Assembly: GCF_002252625.1 (NCBI RefSeq)
Contig: NZ_NQKW01000004.1
Coordinates: forward strand, 62,001 to 126,000
DNA length: 64,000 nt
Origin: Synechococcus sp. 1G10
GTDB taxonomy: Bacteria; Cyanobacteriota; Cyanobacteriia; PCC-6307; Cyanobiaceae
Reading direction: 5' to 3'
The notes beneath the pieces were generated by a model that worked only from the letters and a program-made list of their open reading frames with translations, ran no database searches and was not told the DNA's origin. Positions within the stretch are counted from its first letter, which is position 1; every line of letters begins with the position of its first letter. The position numbers were made by a program, and so were the translations under genes. Positions 1 through 9,247 of this stretch are shown in pieces.

Positions 1-1136
1 ACGCCGTACATGCCCAGATTGGAGAGGGTGAAGGTACCGGTGCTGTACTCCTCGGGCTTGAGCTGCTTGGAGCGGGAGCGAGCCACCAGGTCGGCCCACG
101 AGCGCGAGAGGCTGTAGAGATCGGTGCGGTCGGCTGCGGCCAGAACCGGAGTGATCAGACCTCCATCATCCATGGCCACCGCCACGGCGACATTGATGGC
201 GAGGGGATAGACCATGCCGGCCTCGCTGAAGGATGCATTGACCTGGGGGTGACGGGCGAGAACCACACCCACCGCCTTGGCGAGCAGGGCCGTCATGGTG
301 ACGCCCTTGCTCTTGACCGTCTTGGCGAACGCATCAAGCCGGTCGGTGCCGATCGTGTAGCCCACGTGAAAACAGGGCACTGCCAGGCTGGCCAGCATGT
401 TGCGGTTGACCGCCGCCTGCAGCGTGTTGAAAGCAATGGTGTCGCCAGGGTTGCCGAAGGTCTGGCCAACGGGGGCCGGTGCGGCTGAGCCGTTGGGAGA
501 GGCGGCGGCGGCAGGCGTGGCCGAAACCGCCGGAGCAGTGCCCTCCGCCACGCGGGGAATGCTGGCCGCATGACCAGCGGCTCGCTCAACGTCTTCGGCC
601 TGGATGCGGCCATGGGGGCCACTGCCCCGCAGGCTTTCAAGAGCCACACCAAGCTGAGCGGCGAGCTTGCGCGCGCGCGGTGTGGCCACCAGCCGCCCGC
701 CGGCCACGGGAACAGGTACTGGTGCGGGCACTGCCGTGGCCACAGCAGCCGGAGCCGCTGCAGATGCAGCGGGAGGAGCAGGAGCAGCAGCAGCCACAGC
801 GGCTGGGGCCGCAGCTGGTGCTGGTGCAACCGGGGCAGCCGTTGCCGTTGCCGGTGCCGCCGGCGCAGAAGCCTGAACCGCCGCGATCTCCGCCTCGGTT
901 TCGACAATCAGACCGATCGTTTCACCCACCGGGGCCGTACCGCCGGAGGGAAGCAGCACCGAGGCGAGAAAGCCCTCCTGGAAGGCCTCCACATCCATGT
1001 CGGCCTTGTCGGACTCCACGACCAGCACCGATTCGCCCCTCTCGACGCGATCCCCGGGCTTCTTCAGCCACTCCACGATCTTGCCCTCCGTCATCGTGGA
1101 GCTCAGGGCGGGCATGAAGATTTCGTGGGTCGCCAA
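1..1136 (-). CDS. pdhC: Dihydrolipoamide acetyltransferase, pyruvate dehydrogenase E2 (partial)
   Basis: E2 core of the pyruvate dehydrogenase complex, which moves acetyl groups from lipoamide to CoA. The C-terminal end, including the catalytic His motif, lies outside the window. The lipoyl domain carries the lipoyl-lysine in VESDKADMD. An Ala/Pro-rich swinging linker follows (about 660-880), then the peripheral subunit-binding domain (ATPRARKLAAQLGV, GSGPHGRI) and the start of the acyltransferase domain. I chose a TTG start at 1136 because it gives the usual N-terminus MATHEIFMPALSSTMTEGK. The first ATG, at 1115, would remove seven conserved residues. The family call is certain; the start is inferred. 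Confidence 0.93.
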   Translation of the reverse strand, partial: MATHEIFMPALSSTMTEGKIVEWLKKPGDRVERGESVLVVESDKADMDVEAFQEGFLASVLLPSGGTAPVGETIGLIVETEAEIAAVQASAPAAPATATAAPVAPAPAAAPAAVAAAAPAPPAASAAAPAAVATAVPAPVPVPVAGGRLVATPRARKLAAQLGVALESLRGSGPHGRIQAEDVERAAGHAASIPRVAEGTAPAVSATPAAAASPNGSAAPAPVGQTFGNPGDTIAFNTLQAAVNRNMLASLAVPCFHVGYTIGTDRLDAFAKTVKSKGVTMTALLAKAVGVVLARHPQVNASFSEAGMVYPLAINVAVAVAMDDGGLITPVLAAADRTDLYSLSRSWADLVARSRSKQLKPEEYSTGTFTLSNLGMYG

Positions 1137-1204
1137 AGTCCTGATCCCAATGCAGGCTGCATCGGGATTTTACGTGGGAACCATCCGATCACCGATCCAG
1201 AAGA

Positions 1205-1648
1205 TCAGCCCCCCTCGATCGCCTCCACCACGCCGTCGCGGACCAGCACGGCCACCTGCAACTTCTCCACCAGGTTGTCGCCCACCTTGATCTTGCAGGT
1301 GCCCTCGATCTGGCCCTGGTCGACGATCTGATCGAACTCGAGATCACGCACCTGGCGCTGCTGCTCCAGCAGGGTGCGCTTCTGGTCCTCGAACTCGGCC
1401 CGTTTCGCCGCCACCTGCTGCTGCACGGAGGCCACCTGCTCCTGCACGCGGGGATCGAGCGGGTTCAGGCTCTGTCGGCGGATCTCATCCACCAGCTGCT
1501 GGCCCTCCTGCTCCAGCTGGGACAGCTGCTGATCACTGTTGCTGAGCGCGGCACTCAGCTCCCGCTCGGCATCCTCCTTCCAGCGGGGGGTGACCACGGC
1601 CCGCACCGTGATCGTGCGCTTGATCGTGAGGGTGTGGCCTTCAGTCAT
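1205..1648 (-). CDS. YlqD family protein
   Basis: A 147-residue protein starting MTEGHTLTIKRTITVRAVVT. It has a short beta-rich N-terminus, a long charged Gln/Glu-rich helix (about residues 30-95) likely to form a coiled coil, and a beta-rich C-terminus. This matches the YlqD family of unknown function, widespread in cyanobacteria and Bacillus. It lies between the acyl-CoA synthetase gene and pdhC on the same strand, so co-transcription is possible (67-bp gap on each side). No catalytic motif is visible. Confidence 0.8.
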   Translation of the reverse strand: MTEGHTLTIKRTITVRAVVTPRWKEDAERELSAALSNSDQQLSQLEQEGQQLVDEIRRQSLNPLDPRVQEQVASVQQQVAAKRAEFEDQKRTLLEQQRQVRDLEFDQIVDQGQIEGTCKIKVGDNLVEKLQVAVLVRDGVVEAIEGG

Positions 1649-1715
1649 GGGAGGGGGATCGCAGAGACCAGGCTCTCAGCCAGTCGTCCAGCGGTCAACC
1701 GCGGGGGCGGCGAGC

Positions 1716-3707
1716 TCAGGCCTGGTAGAGGGCCTCTATGGCACCCGCATCGCGGTCGGTGATGCGATCCCGGCGTTGCTTGAGGGTCTGGGTGAGCAGC
1801 CCATTCTCGATCGAGAAGGGCTCCACCAGGGCCACTCCGGCCAGGCGTTCGTCGGGCCGCGATCCGGGCCTGGCCGCAAGCAACCGGTTGAACTCGCCAC
1901 TGATGGCCCTCAGCAGGGCCCGATCCGATACGGGAACAGCACCCCCCGGGTCCGTCAGCTCCCGCGCCCTGGCGAAGGCGGCCAGTGGCTCCGGGCGGGG
2001 AACCACCAGGGCAGCGAGCTGACGGCGGTCCTGGCCCACCAGCATCACCTGCTCCACCAGCGGATGGGCCACCAGGGCCTCCTCCAGCGGACCCGGTTCG
2101 ATGTTTTCGCCACTGCTGAGCACGATCGTGTCCTTGGCCCGGCCGGTGAGGACCAGGGTTCCATCAGCCAGAAGCCGGCCCAGATCGCCCGTGTCGAACC
2201 AGCCGGCGCCATCCAGCACCGCGGCGGTGGCCTCGGGCTTGCCGAAGTATCCGGCCATCACCTGGGGGCCACGGGCGAGAACCCGGCCCCGCTGGCGCCA
2301 GCCCAGCGGCACGCCGCTCTCGGGATCGACGATGCGCAATTCCGTATCCGGCAGGGGCTGCCCCGCGCTGCCACGTCGGTTCCTCCAGGGGCGGCGACAG
2401 GCCAGCACCGGGCTGGTTTCGGTGAGTCCATAACCCACGAGCAGCTCGATGCCGATCGCTTCGAAGAAGCCATCCACATGCAAGGCCAGTGCACCTCCAC
2501 CACTGATGGCCGTGCGCAGGGCGCCGCCCGAGAGCTGCTGGCGCACCTTGGGCCAGAGCAGGGCAGCAGCCAGGCGGTGCCCCGGCAAGCTCAGCAACCA
2601 GGCAAGGCCTGCGCCCAGACGTCCTGGCAGCGATTCGGGCTCCAGGGTGAGATCAAGGGCGCGGCGGCGCGACTGGCAATGCCAGCGGCTCAGCCGCAGG
2701 GCCTGGCGGATCAGGCCCTGACGGGAGGGAGGCATGGCCTCAAGGGCGTCCTCAAAGCCGGCCAGCAGGGCCTCCCACAGCCTCGGCACGCTGATCATGT
2801 ACTGAGGCCTCACCCGCTGGAGATCAGGGCGCAGATGCTTGAGGGTGGTGTAGCTCTGGCGGCAGCCACAGGAAAGCAGAAAGTATTCGGCAGTGCGTTC
2901 GTAGGCATGCCAGATCGGCAGCACGCTGAGCACTCGATCGGCCGGACGCGGAGCCACGGCCACCCCAAGGGTGCGCAGCTGGTGCAGCAGATTGGCGTGA
3001 CTGAGGGGAACCCCCTTGGGTCGGCCGGTGGTGCCCGAGGTGTAGAGCAGGGTGGCCAGGCGCTCAGGGCCCCGGCTCGGCAATGGCGGCACGGGGGCGT
3101 TCCCCCCACGGCCCAGGGTCTCGAAGGCCTCCCAGCTCAGCTGACGCGGCCCTGGCGATGAGGTGCTGCTGTCGATTGCTGGGGCTTCGTCTTCCAGCAG
3201 CACCACGAAGCGCAACCGGGCCAGGGCTTCGGGCTCCTGGGCCAGACGCTCCAGCAGAGCCGCGGACTCCACCACCATTCCGACTGCGCCGCAGTCGTCA
3301 AGGATGTAAAGCAGCTCCTCAAGGGGTGCGCTGCTGCCGCGCACGGCATCCGCCGCCCCGCAGCGCATGATCCCCTGATCAGCCACCAGCCAGCGGGGAC
3401 TGTTCTCCGCGAACAGGGCCACCACCTCGCCCTCCCCAAGACCGAGGTGCGCGAAGGCCGCTGCTGCCCACTCGATGCGGGCGTCGAGCTCGCGGAAGGA
3501 GAGCTGCTCCGGCGGACGGGCGTGGGGGGCATCGAGGGCGATCGCCTCGCCATGACGCTGGGCGAGGATCGGCCAGAGGGCCTCCAGCCCCTGAAGTCCA
3601 TGCCAGACATCACGCTGGGACAGGGCCTGTTCATCGAGCCGGTCCCCCGACCAGAGAACCGAGGCTGTGCTGTCTGAAAGCCTGCCAGCGGAGGCCTTGC
3701 CATCCAT
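1716..3707 (-). CDS. aas: Long-chain fatty acid CoA/ACP ligase (AMP-binding)
   Basis: Activates free fatty acids with ATP through an acyl-adenylate. In cyanobacteria this family (Aas) recycles membrane-lipid fatty acids onto ACP. At 663 residues it has the normal family length. Visible motifs are the AMP-binding loop LLYTSGTTGRPKG, the GYGLTETSP adenylation motif, FDTGDLGRL, and the hinge and C-terminal GRAKDTIVLSSGENIEP. The open frame extends to 3848, but that part overlaps lipB and looks non-coding. I therefore chose ATG 3707 (MDGKASAGR), 29 bp after the lipB stop. The choice between CoA and ACP as acceptor cannot be read from sequence. Confidence 0.9.
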   Translation of the reverse strand: MDGKASAGRLSDSTASVLWSGDRLDEQALSQRDVWHGLQGLEALWPILAQRHGEAIALDAPHARPPEQLSFRELDARIEWAAAAFAHLGLGEGEVVALFAENSPRWLVADQGIMRCGAADAVRGSSAPLEELLYILDDCGAVGMVVESAALLERLAQEPEALARLRFVVLLEDEAPAIDSSTSSPGPRQLSWEAFETLGRGGNAPVPPLPSRGPERLATLLYTSGTTGRPKGVPLSHANLLHQLRTLGVAVAPRPADRVLSVLPIWHAYERTAEYFLLSCGCRQSYTTLKHLRPDLQRVRPQYMISVPRLWEALLAGFEDALEAMPPSRQGLIRQALRLSRWHCQSRRRALDLTLEPESLPGRLGAGLAWLLSLPGHRLAAALLWPKVRQQLSGGALRTAISGGGALALHVDGFFEAIGIELLVGYGLTETSPVLACRRPWRNRRGSAGQPLPDTELRIVDPESGVPLGWRQRGRVLARGPQVMAGYFGKPEATAAVLDGAGWFDTGDLGRLLADGTLVLTGRAKDTIVLSSGENIEPGPLEEALVAHPLVEQVMLVGQDRRQLAALVVPRPEPLAAFARARELTDPGGAVPVSDRALLRAISGEFNRLLAARPGSRPDERLAGVALVEPFSIENGLLTQTLKQRRDRITDRDAGAIEALYQA

Positions 3708-3736
3708 CGTTTCGTCCTGAGCGTGGCCCAGGCTTA

Positions 3737-4414
3737 TCACCGCCAGGGCAGTTCCGTGGGCTTCGGTGGCCGGAGCCCCAACCCGAACCGCCGGGCCAGG
3801 GCCTGGCGCAACAGGATCTGAACCATCGCGGTGGTGATCCCTGGGCACCAGTCGCTCAGTCGCGTCACCCCATGACCCTTCAATCCGCAGGGGACGATCG
3901 CGCTGAACCCCTCCAGCGGGCAGGTCACGTTGAGGGCAAGGCCGTGCTGGCTGATCCAGCGGCGCGCACTCACGCCGATCGCCGCCACCTTGCGCCCCTC
4001 CAGCCAGACACCGGTCAGGCCCTTCTGTCGCTCTCCTCGAAGCCCGAGGGCCGCCAGCACCTCCAGCACCACTCCCTCCAGATCGCGCAGGTATAGGTGG
4101 AGATCACCACCATGGCGCTGCAGCGCCAGCACCGGATAAGCCACCAGCTGGCCGGGGAGGTGGTGGGTCACCTCGCCACCGCGGTCAATGCGGAAGAGGG
4201 GGGCGGGAGGATCGGCGGGATCGAAGCGCAGGAACCCCTCGCTGGCGCCGCGGCCCAGGGTGTAGCAGGGGGGGTGCTGGAGCAGCAGCAGAGCTTCTGG
4301 CCCATCGGGGTCGCGCAGCAGCCGCGCCTGCAGCTGCCGCTGCCAGGCCCAGGCCTGCTCAAAAGGCACGGGCAGGGGTGGTTCAAAAAGGATTGCGTCG
4401 AGGGCCGGAGTCAT
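3737..4414 (-). CDS. lipB: Octanoyl-ACP:protein N-octanoyltransferase
   Basis: Transfers octanoyl groups from ACP to lipoyl domains, the first step of lipoate attachment. The 225-residue protein has the LipB signature [18 protein letters not shown], a KVAAIG block and the catalytic cysteine in VPCGL. It is in the same direction as aas and, further along, pdhC, whose E2 carries a lipoyl domain, so the neighbourhood makes biochemical sense. The ATG at 4414 is divergent from hpf, with 53 bp between them. Confidence 0.94.
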   Translation of the reverse strand: MTPALDAILFEPPLPVPFEQAWAWQRQLQARLLRDPDGPEALLLLQHPPCYTLGRGASEGFLRFDPADPPAPLFRIDRGGEVTHHLPGQLVAYPVLALQRHGGDLHLYLRDLEGVVLEVLAALGLRGERQKGLTGVWLEGRKVAAIGVSARRWISQHGLALNVTCPLEGFSAIVPCGLKGHGVTRLSDWCPGITTAMVQILLRQALARRFGLGLRPPKPTELPWR

Positions 4415-4467
4415 GTGCGAAAGGCTTCCTACAGTTGATCCATAACGACCAGCGAGGGGACTGCTCG

Positions 4468-5055
4468 ATGAAGCTGTTGATTCACGGCCGCAATCTCGAT
4501 GTCACGCCGGCGATCCGCGATTACACGGAAGCGAAGCTTGGACGGGCCATCAATCACTACGAAGGGCTGGTCAAAGAAGCCGATGTTCATCTCTCCGTGG
4601 CGCGCAATCCCAGGGTGGCTCAACAGACCGCTGAGGTCACGGTATATGCCAATGGGGTGGTGATCCGCGCCCAGGAACGAAGTGAGAACCTCTACGCCAG
4701 CATCGACATGGTGGCGAGCAAGCTGAGCCGCCAACTCCGCCGTTACAAGGATCGCCTCAGTGATCACCACGGCGCCGGATCATCTGGAGCCACGGGCGAC
4801 GATACCGAACCGCCCAGCCTGGAGGAAGTTCTTCCCCATGATCTGATCGGCGACAGGGAGCCGGCCCTGCCTGTCCCCGCCGTGCGGCGCAAGTACTTCT
4901 CGATGCCTGCAATGAGCCTGGATCAAGCCCTGCACCAGCTGGAGCTGATCGACCACGATTTTTATGTGTTCCGGGAGGAATCCAGCGGAGGTATCCAGGT
5001 GGTCTATCGCCGCAACCATGGTGGATTCGGTGTGATCCAGCCGAAGGAATCCTGA
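4468..5055 (+). CDS. hpf: Ribosome hibernation promoting factor, long form (LrtA type)
   Basis: Binds the 30S decoding region and dimerises or silences ribosomes in stationary phase or darkness. Cyanobacterial LrtA is the light-repressed transcript. The 195-residue protein has the N-terminal HPF/RaiA domain ([26 protein letters not shown]), an acidic linker, and the long-form C-terminal dimerisation domain (residues about 140-195: [22 protein letters not shown]). ATG 4468 was chosen because homology begins there and a GAGGGG sequence lies just upstream. Confidence 0.93.
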   Translation: MKLLIHGRNLDVTPAIRDYTEAKLGRAINHYEGLVKEADVHLSVARNPRVAQQTAEVTVYANGVVIRAQERSENLYASIDMVASKLSRQLRRYKDRLSDHHGAGSSGATGDDTEPPSLEEVLPHDLIGDREPALPVPAVRRKYFSMPAMSLDQALHQLELIDHDFYVFREESSGGIQVVYRRNHGGFGVIQPKES

Positions 5056-5079
5056 CCCATCCTGAACCACCCGACCCCG

Positions 5080-5763
5080 GTGATGCGTGACTCAAGGTTG
5101 AGGGGGCCCTTGCCCGATCTGGCCCCACTCATTGAACATGCCCTCCTGGATCCTCACCGGGGTCTGGAGCATGTGCACCAGGCCTGTGATCAGGCGCGGA
5201 ACTATGGCTTTGCGGCAGTCTGCGTCTCATCTCGCTGGGTGGCTGCCGCCCGCGAACGGCTCGGGGGATCGGGCAGCGTCAAGCTGGTGGCCGTGGTGGC
5301 ATTCCCCTTCGGCGCCGTGCCGGCCTTGATCAAGCTGGCAGAAGCGGAGGCCGCCGCCAGCGCTGGCGCTGACGAGCTTGATGTGGTGCCCGATTTCGGC
5401 GCCCTCGCCGATGGGAACGGCAATTTGATTTATCAGGAGCTGGGGACGATCGTCGAACTCGGCTTGCCGGTCAAGGTGATTCAGGACGTGGGCCGACTGG
5501 ATCCCGCCGCTCTGGAGCTGCTGGTGGAGGCCTCGATCGATGCCGGAGCCGCCTACCTCAAGACCGGCAGTGGCTTCGGATCACCCGTGACCCCGGAGCA
5601 GGTGGCCCACTTGCGCGAGCTGGCCCGGGGGCGTGCGGGCATCCAGGCTTCCGGTGGCATCGCCGAGCTGGAGCAGGCCTTTGATCTGGTGGCCGCAGGA
5701 GCCACCCGCCTTGGCACCAGCCGCGGTGTGGCCCTGATCGAGGCCATGCGCGCCCCGGCCTGA
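5080..5763 (+). CDS. deoC: Deoxyribose-phosphate aldolase family protein
   Basis: DeoC reversibly cleaves 2-deoxyribose-5-phosphate to acetaldehyde and glyceraldehyde-3-phosphate. The 227-residue TIM-barrel protein keeps the proton-relay aspartate (GADELDVV, D101) and the Schiff-base lysine (AYLKTGSGFGSP, K161). Two departures are visible. The second catalytic lysine, found in GVKASGGIR of relatives, is glutamine (GIQASGGIA, Q189), and the usual KTSTG is KTGSG. Activity may therefore be altered or lost. The start is GTG 5080, with ATG 5083 next to it. The stop overlaps the recO start by one base (TGATG), implying coupled translation. Confidence 0.85.
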   Translation: MMRDSRLRGPLPDLAPLIEHALLDPHRGLEHVHQACDQARNYGFAAVCVSSRWVAAARERLGGSGSVKLVAVVAFPFGAVPALIKLAEAEAAASAGADELDVVPDFGALADGNGNLIYQELGTIVELGLPVKVIQDVGRLDPAALELLVEASIDAGAAYLKTGSGFGSPVTPEQVAHLRELARGRAGIQASGGIAELEQAFDLVAAGATRLGTSRGVALIEAMRAPA

Positions 5764-6590
5764 TGCCCGAGGAGTCGCTGGAGGGTCTCTCGCTGAAATG
5801 TGGCCCTCTCGGAGAACATGACCGTCTGCTCACCCTGCTCAGCGAAGAAGGTGGCCTCAGCCGCCTGGCGGTGCCTGGCGCCCGGCGGCCCCGCAGCAGC
5901 CTGGCGGCAGCCGTGCCCCTCTCCCAGTTGCGGCTCCAGGTAGGCGGTGGCCGTGGCCTGCGGCGGGTGCGCCAGCTTCGGGTGATCCACAACTTCAGCC
6001 AGCTGGGCCAGCGCCTCGAAGCTCTCGCCGCCGCCCAGTCGCTGGCGGAGCTCTGCCTGCGCCTGGTGCCCGACGGGGATGGGGTGGCCGGAGCCCTCGA
6101 CGACCTGACCCTGCAGCTGCGTCGTCTGGAATCGGTGGTGAGCGAGCGTCAGGACAGCCTTGAGGCGCTTGCGATAGCCGTGCAAGGGCATGTGCACCTG
6201 CTGGCGCTGGGGGGCTACGGGCTACCGCTGCAGCGCTGTGCCCGCAGCGGTGAGCCCCTGGCCCCTCCCCTGGGCAACCGCGACTGGCGCTGCAGCCTGC
6301 TGCCCAGCGAGGGCCTGGTGATCGGCTCGGTGGCCGGGGCGATGCTGGTGCTGAACGCTTCTGAGTTGGCCCTGCTGCAACGGCTGCCACGACCCGGTCT
6401 GCCCCGCTGCCGCGACGGCAGCCTGATGGGACCGGCCTGGGTCTGGCTGCGGCTGCTGGGACTGGTGCAGGTGTGGTGCCAGGAGCACCTCGGCTGCCGG
6501 GGGAAGGCCCTGGGTCTGCTGCAGGGCTGCTTCAGCTCCGTGTCTCAGGGGCACCATGGCGCTGCGCCATCATTGGCTCCGAACGACTGA
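5763..6590 (+). CDS. recO: DNA repair protein RecO
   Basis: RecO loads RecA onto SSB-coated single-stranded DNA and anneals strands in the RecFOR pathway. The 275-residue protein starts MPEESLEGLSLKCGPLGEHD, with the N-terminal OB-fold region (LLTLLSEEGGLSRLAVPGAR) and a helical middle and C-terminal domain including an RCARSGEPL segment where many RecOs carry zinc-binding cysteines. It overlaps deoC by one base, which fixes the ATG start. Identification rests on the N-terminal pattern and the hpf-deoC-recO order that I recall from picocyanobacteria. Confidence 0.85.
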   Translation: MPEESLEGLSLKCGPLGEHDRLLTLLSEEGGLSRLAVPGARRPRSSLAAAVPLSQLRLQVGGGRGLRRVRQLRVIHNFSQLGQRLEALAAAQSLAELCLRLVPDGDGVAGALDDLTLQLRRLESVVSERQDSLEALAIAVQGHVHLLALGGYGLPLQRCARSGEPLAPPLGNRDWRCSLLPSEGLVIGSVAGAMLVLNASELALLQRLPRPGLPRCRDGSLMGPAWVWLRLLGLVQVWCQEHLGCRGKALGLLQGCFSSVSQGHHGAAPSLAPND

Positions 6591-6603
6591 CACCTGAAGC
6601 GGA

Positions 6604-7992
6604 TTGTCCCGGCCGACCGCCACGCCCCTTCCGGAACCTTCCGAAGGCACCAGCCCAGCAACTGAAACGGGAACCGCCGGTCTGCAGGCCGTGCTGGCCC
6701 TCCCTGAGTTCCGCAGGCTCTGGCTTGGGCAGGTCTTCTCCCAGCTGGCCGACAAGTTCTACATCGTGTTGATGGTGTTCCTGATCGCCCAGTACTGGGT
6801 GACGGATACCCCCCAGAACAACATGGTTCTGGCCGAGGCGGCGGCCAGTCTGCGGCTTGATCTGGACACCCGAGCCCAGATGATCACCCTGCTGGCCACT
6901 GGGATCTACGTAGCAAACACCGTGCCGGCGATGCTGCTGGGCACGGTGGCTGGTGTCTGGGCCGACCGCTGGCCCAAGCGCCAGGTGATGGTGGCCTCCA
7001 ACGGACTGCGGGCCGGCCTCACCCTGCTGGCCCCTCTTGCACTGTTGCCAGGGCCCCAGTGGCTGGGGCTGAGCTGGGGCTATTGGGGTCTGGTGGTCAT
7101 GACCTTCCTGGAGTCAGTGCTCACCCAGTTCTTCGCGCCGGCCGAGCAGGCGGCGATCCCGTTGCTGGTGCCGAGGCCGCGCATGCTTGCGGCCATGTCG
7201 CTGTATCAGGCAACCAGCATGGGGGCCACCATCGTGGGCTTCGCCATCGGTGATCCGGTGCTGCGGCTGCTGCGCTCCAGCCTCGAGGCGATCGGCATCG
7301 GCGGCGGAGAATTCGTCCTGCTGCCGCTCTGCTACGGGCTGGCGGCCCTGTTCATCAGCATGATCCGGATGGAAGAACCGGAACGGGTGGAGCGGGGCAC
7401 CAGCGTCTGGAGTGAGATCGCCGAGGGAATTGAGGTGTTGCGCGAACGGGCCAGTGTGCGGAGAGCCCTGCTGCAACTGGTTCTCCTGTACAGCATCCTG
7501 GCGGCGCTCTATGTGCTCGCCATCAGCCTGGCCTCGGCCATCGAAGGGCTGGGCCCGACCCGCTTCGGCACCTTGCTGGCCATGAGCGGCGCGGGCATGG
7601 CCTGCGGAGCCCTTGGTGTGGCCCAGCTGGGCCAGGGTCTCAACCGCAGGCGTATGGCCTCCACCGGCCTGATGATGATTGCCTTCAGCCTGGTGCTGCT
7701 CGGCGAGGGACGGGGAAGCCTTCTGCTCACTCTCGGACTCTGCGGCCTGCTCGGCATCGGCGCGGCGCTGGTGGCCATCCCCTCCCAGACCACCATCCAG
7801 GACGACACCCCGGAAGCAATGCGCGGCAAAGTCTTCGGCCTGCAGAACAACATGATCAACGTGGCGCTCAGCCTGCCCCTGGTACTGGCCGGAGCTGTGG
7901 TGAGCCACTACGGACTGATGCCGGTGCTGTGGGGACTGGCGGCGATCACCCTGGTGGCGGCCCTGATCGAGAAGCCCTGGCAGCGCTGCTAG
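6604..7992 (+). CDS. MFS transporter
   Basis: A 462-residue inner-membrane protein with about 12 hydrophobic segments. The first cytosolic loop has the MFS-like pattern GVWADRWPKRQVMVASN after TM2, and a similar region recurs in the second half. Substrate is unknown; the general shape resembles MFS exporters. The start is a TTG at 6604 (MSRPTATPLPEPSEG), 13 bp after recO and without a strong ribosome binding site. A GTG near 6691 is an alternative that would delete the Pro-rich N-terminus but keep all membrane segments. Confidence 0.82.
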   Translation: MSRPTATPLPEPSEGTSPATETGTAGLQAVLALPEFRRLWLGQVFSQLADKFYIVLMVFLIAQYWVTDTPQNNMVLAEAAASLRLDLDTRAQMITLLATGIYVANTVPAMLLGTVAGVWADRWPKRQVMVASNGLRAGLTLLAPLALLPGPQWLGLSWGYWGLVVMTFLESVLTQFFAPAEQAAIPLLVPRPRMLAAMSLYQATSMGATIVGFAIGDPVLRLLRSSLEAIGIGGGEFVLLPLCYGLAALFISMIRMEEPERVERGTSVWSEIAEGIEVLRERASVRRALLQLVLLYSILAALYVLAISLASAIEGLGPTRFGTLLAMSGAGMACGALGVAQLGQGLNRRRMASTGLMMIAFSLVLLGEGRGSLLLTLGLCGLLGIGAALVAIPSQTTIQDDTPEAMRGKVFGLQNNMINVALSLPLVLAGAVVSHYGLMPVLWGLAAITLVAALIEKPWQRC

Positions 7993-8017
7993 CGTTCTGT
8001 CCAGGACGAGGCCTGAA

Positions 8018-9244
8018 GTGTTGGCCCATATCGCCTGGCTGGGCAAGAAGTCACCCTTCTGCGGCAACGTCACCTACAGCCTCTCCATTACCGAGCGGCT
8101 CCGGCAACACGGCCATCAGGTCAGCTTCATTCATTTCGATACTCCTCCCACTGGCCTTGGGCGCTCCTGGGATCCCGGCCAGAACATTGATGGGCCCCAA
8201 CCTCGGAGCCTGGTCCCAACGGATTACCCCCGGGCTGGGGCTGATGAGGTGGCGCTGCCTTACCTGGTGAAATCCCAGGTGTACACGATTCCCTCGCCGG
8301 GAGCCCAGCGTGAGCTGAGGGAATCGCTGGAGCGCCTGCGCCCCGACCTGGTGCACGCCAGCCTCACGCTCTCCCCCCTGGATTTCCGCTTGCCGGATCT
8401 CTGCCAGCACCTGGGGGTACCGCTGGTTGCCACGTTCCATCCGGCTTTCGACGCCGGCTTGCGCAACATCACCGCCGGAACCCAGCAGCTCACCTACCAG
8501 CTCTACGCCCCGGCACTGGCCCGCTTCGATCGGGTGATCGTCTTCTCTGAGCTCCAAGCCGAGGTGCTGGCCCGGCTGGGCGTGCGCGAGGACCGGCTGG
8601 CCGTGATCCCCAACGGGGTTGATCCAGGCCTGTGGTGCCCTCCCGATCCGGCGGCACCCTCGCGGGAACTGGCCAGTCTCCGTGACCGCCTTGGCCAGCG
8701 CCGCCTCTTCCTCTACATGGGACGGCTGGCCACCGAGAAGAACGTGGAAGCGCTGCTGCGGGCCTGGCGGCTGGTGCGGCCGGCGGGCTGCCTGCTGGTG
8801 ATCGTCGGAGATGGCCCTCTGCGCCAGGCCCTGCAGGGCAACAGCGACGAGCAGGACGTGCTCTGGTGGGGCTACGAAGCGAACCTGCACCAGCGGGTGG
8901 CTCTGCTGCAGGCAGCCGATGTCTTCCTGCTGCCCTCCTTGGTTGAGGGGCTCTCCCTGGCCCTGCTGGAGGCAATGGCCAGCGGCACCGCCTGCGTGGC
9001 CACCGATGCCGGCGCCGACGGCGAAGTGCTGGAGGGAGGCGCCGGCATCGTGATCAGCACCCAGGGTGTGACCACCCAGCTGCGCACGCTGCTGCCGGTG
9101 CTGCGCGATCAACCGGTGCTGACCGCCGAGCTGGGACGCCGGGCCCGGGAGCGGGTCCTGGAGCGCTACACCCTGGCCCGCAACATCGAGCAGCTGGAGG
9201 AGCTCTACGCCGAGCTCGTGCCCCAGGGCAGCCTCGCCGCCTGA
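8018..9244 (+). CDS. Glycosyltransferase family 4 (GT-B fold)
   Basis: A 408-residue GT-B enzyme transferring a sugar from an activated donor. The N-terminal acceptor domain begins MLAHIAWLGKKSPFCGNVTYS. The C-terminal donor domain shows VIPNGVDPGLW, LFLYMGRLATEKNVEALLRAW, LLVIVGDGPLRQAL and the EGLSLALLEAMASGT motif with the E-x7-E type donor-binding glutamates. No acceptor can be assigned. The GTG start at 8018 is followed by TTG. The gene faces the PlsC-like gene, with only three bases between the stops. Confidence 0.88.
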   Translation: MLAHIAWLGKKSPFCGNVTYSLSITERLRQHGHQVSFIHFDTPPTGLGRSWDPGQNIDGPQPRSLVPTDYPRAGADEVALPYLVKSQVYTIPSPGAQRELRESLERLRPDLVHASLTLSPLDFRLPDLCQHLGVPLVATFHPAFDAGLRNITAGTQQLTYQLYAPALARFDRVIVFSELQAEVLARLGVREDRLAVIPNGVDPGLWCPPDPAAPSRELASLRDRLGQRRLFLYMGRLATEKNVEALLRAWRLVRPAGCLLVIVGDGPLRQALQGNSDEQDVLWWGYEANLHQRVALLQAADVFLLPSLVEGLSLALLEAMASGTACVATDAGADGEVLEGGAGIVISTQGVTTQLRTLLPVLRDQPVLTAELGRRARERVLERYTLARNIEQLEELYAELVPQGSLAA

Positions 9245-9247
9245 CCC

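Noticed and set aside
660-880. GCN-type repeat in the pyruvate dehydrogenase E2 gene
   Set aside because: It encodes the normal Ala/Pro-rich swinging linker of lipoyl enzymes, so no further explanation is needed.
1539-3161. 540-codon open frame on the plus strand opposite the acyl-CoA/ACP synthetase
   Set aside because: Low-complexity Gln/Ala/Arg/Gly composition with no motifs, antisense to a clear AMP-binding enzyme; a shadow of high-GC coding DNA.
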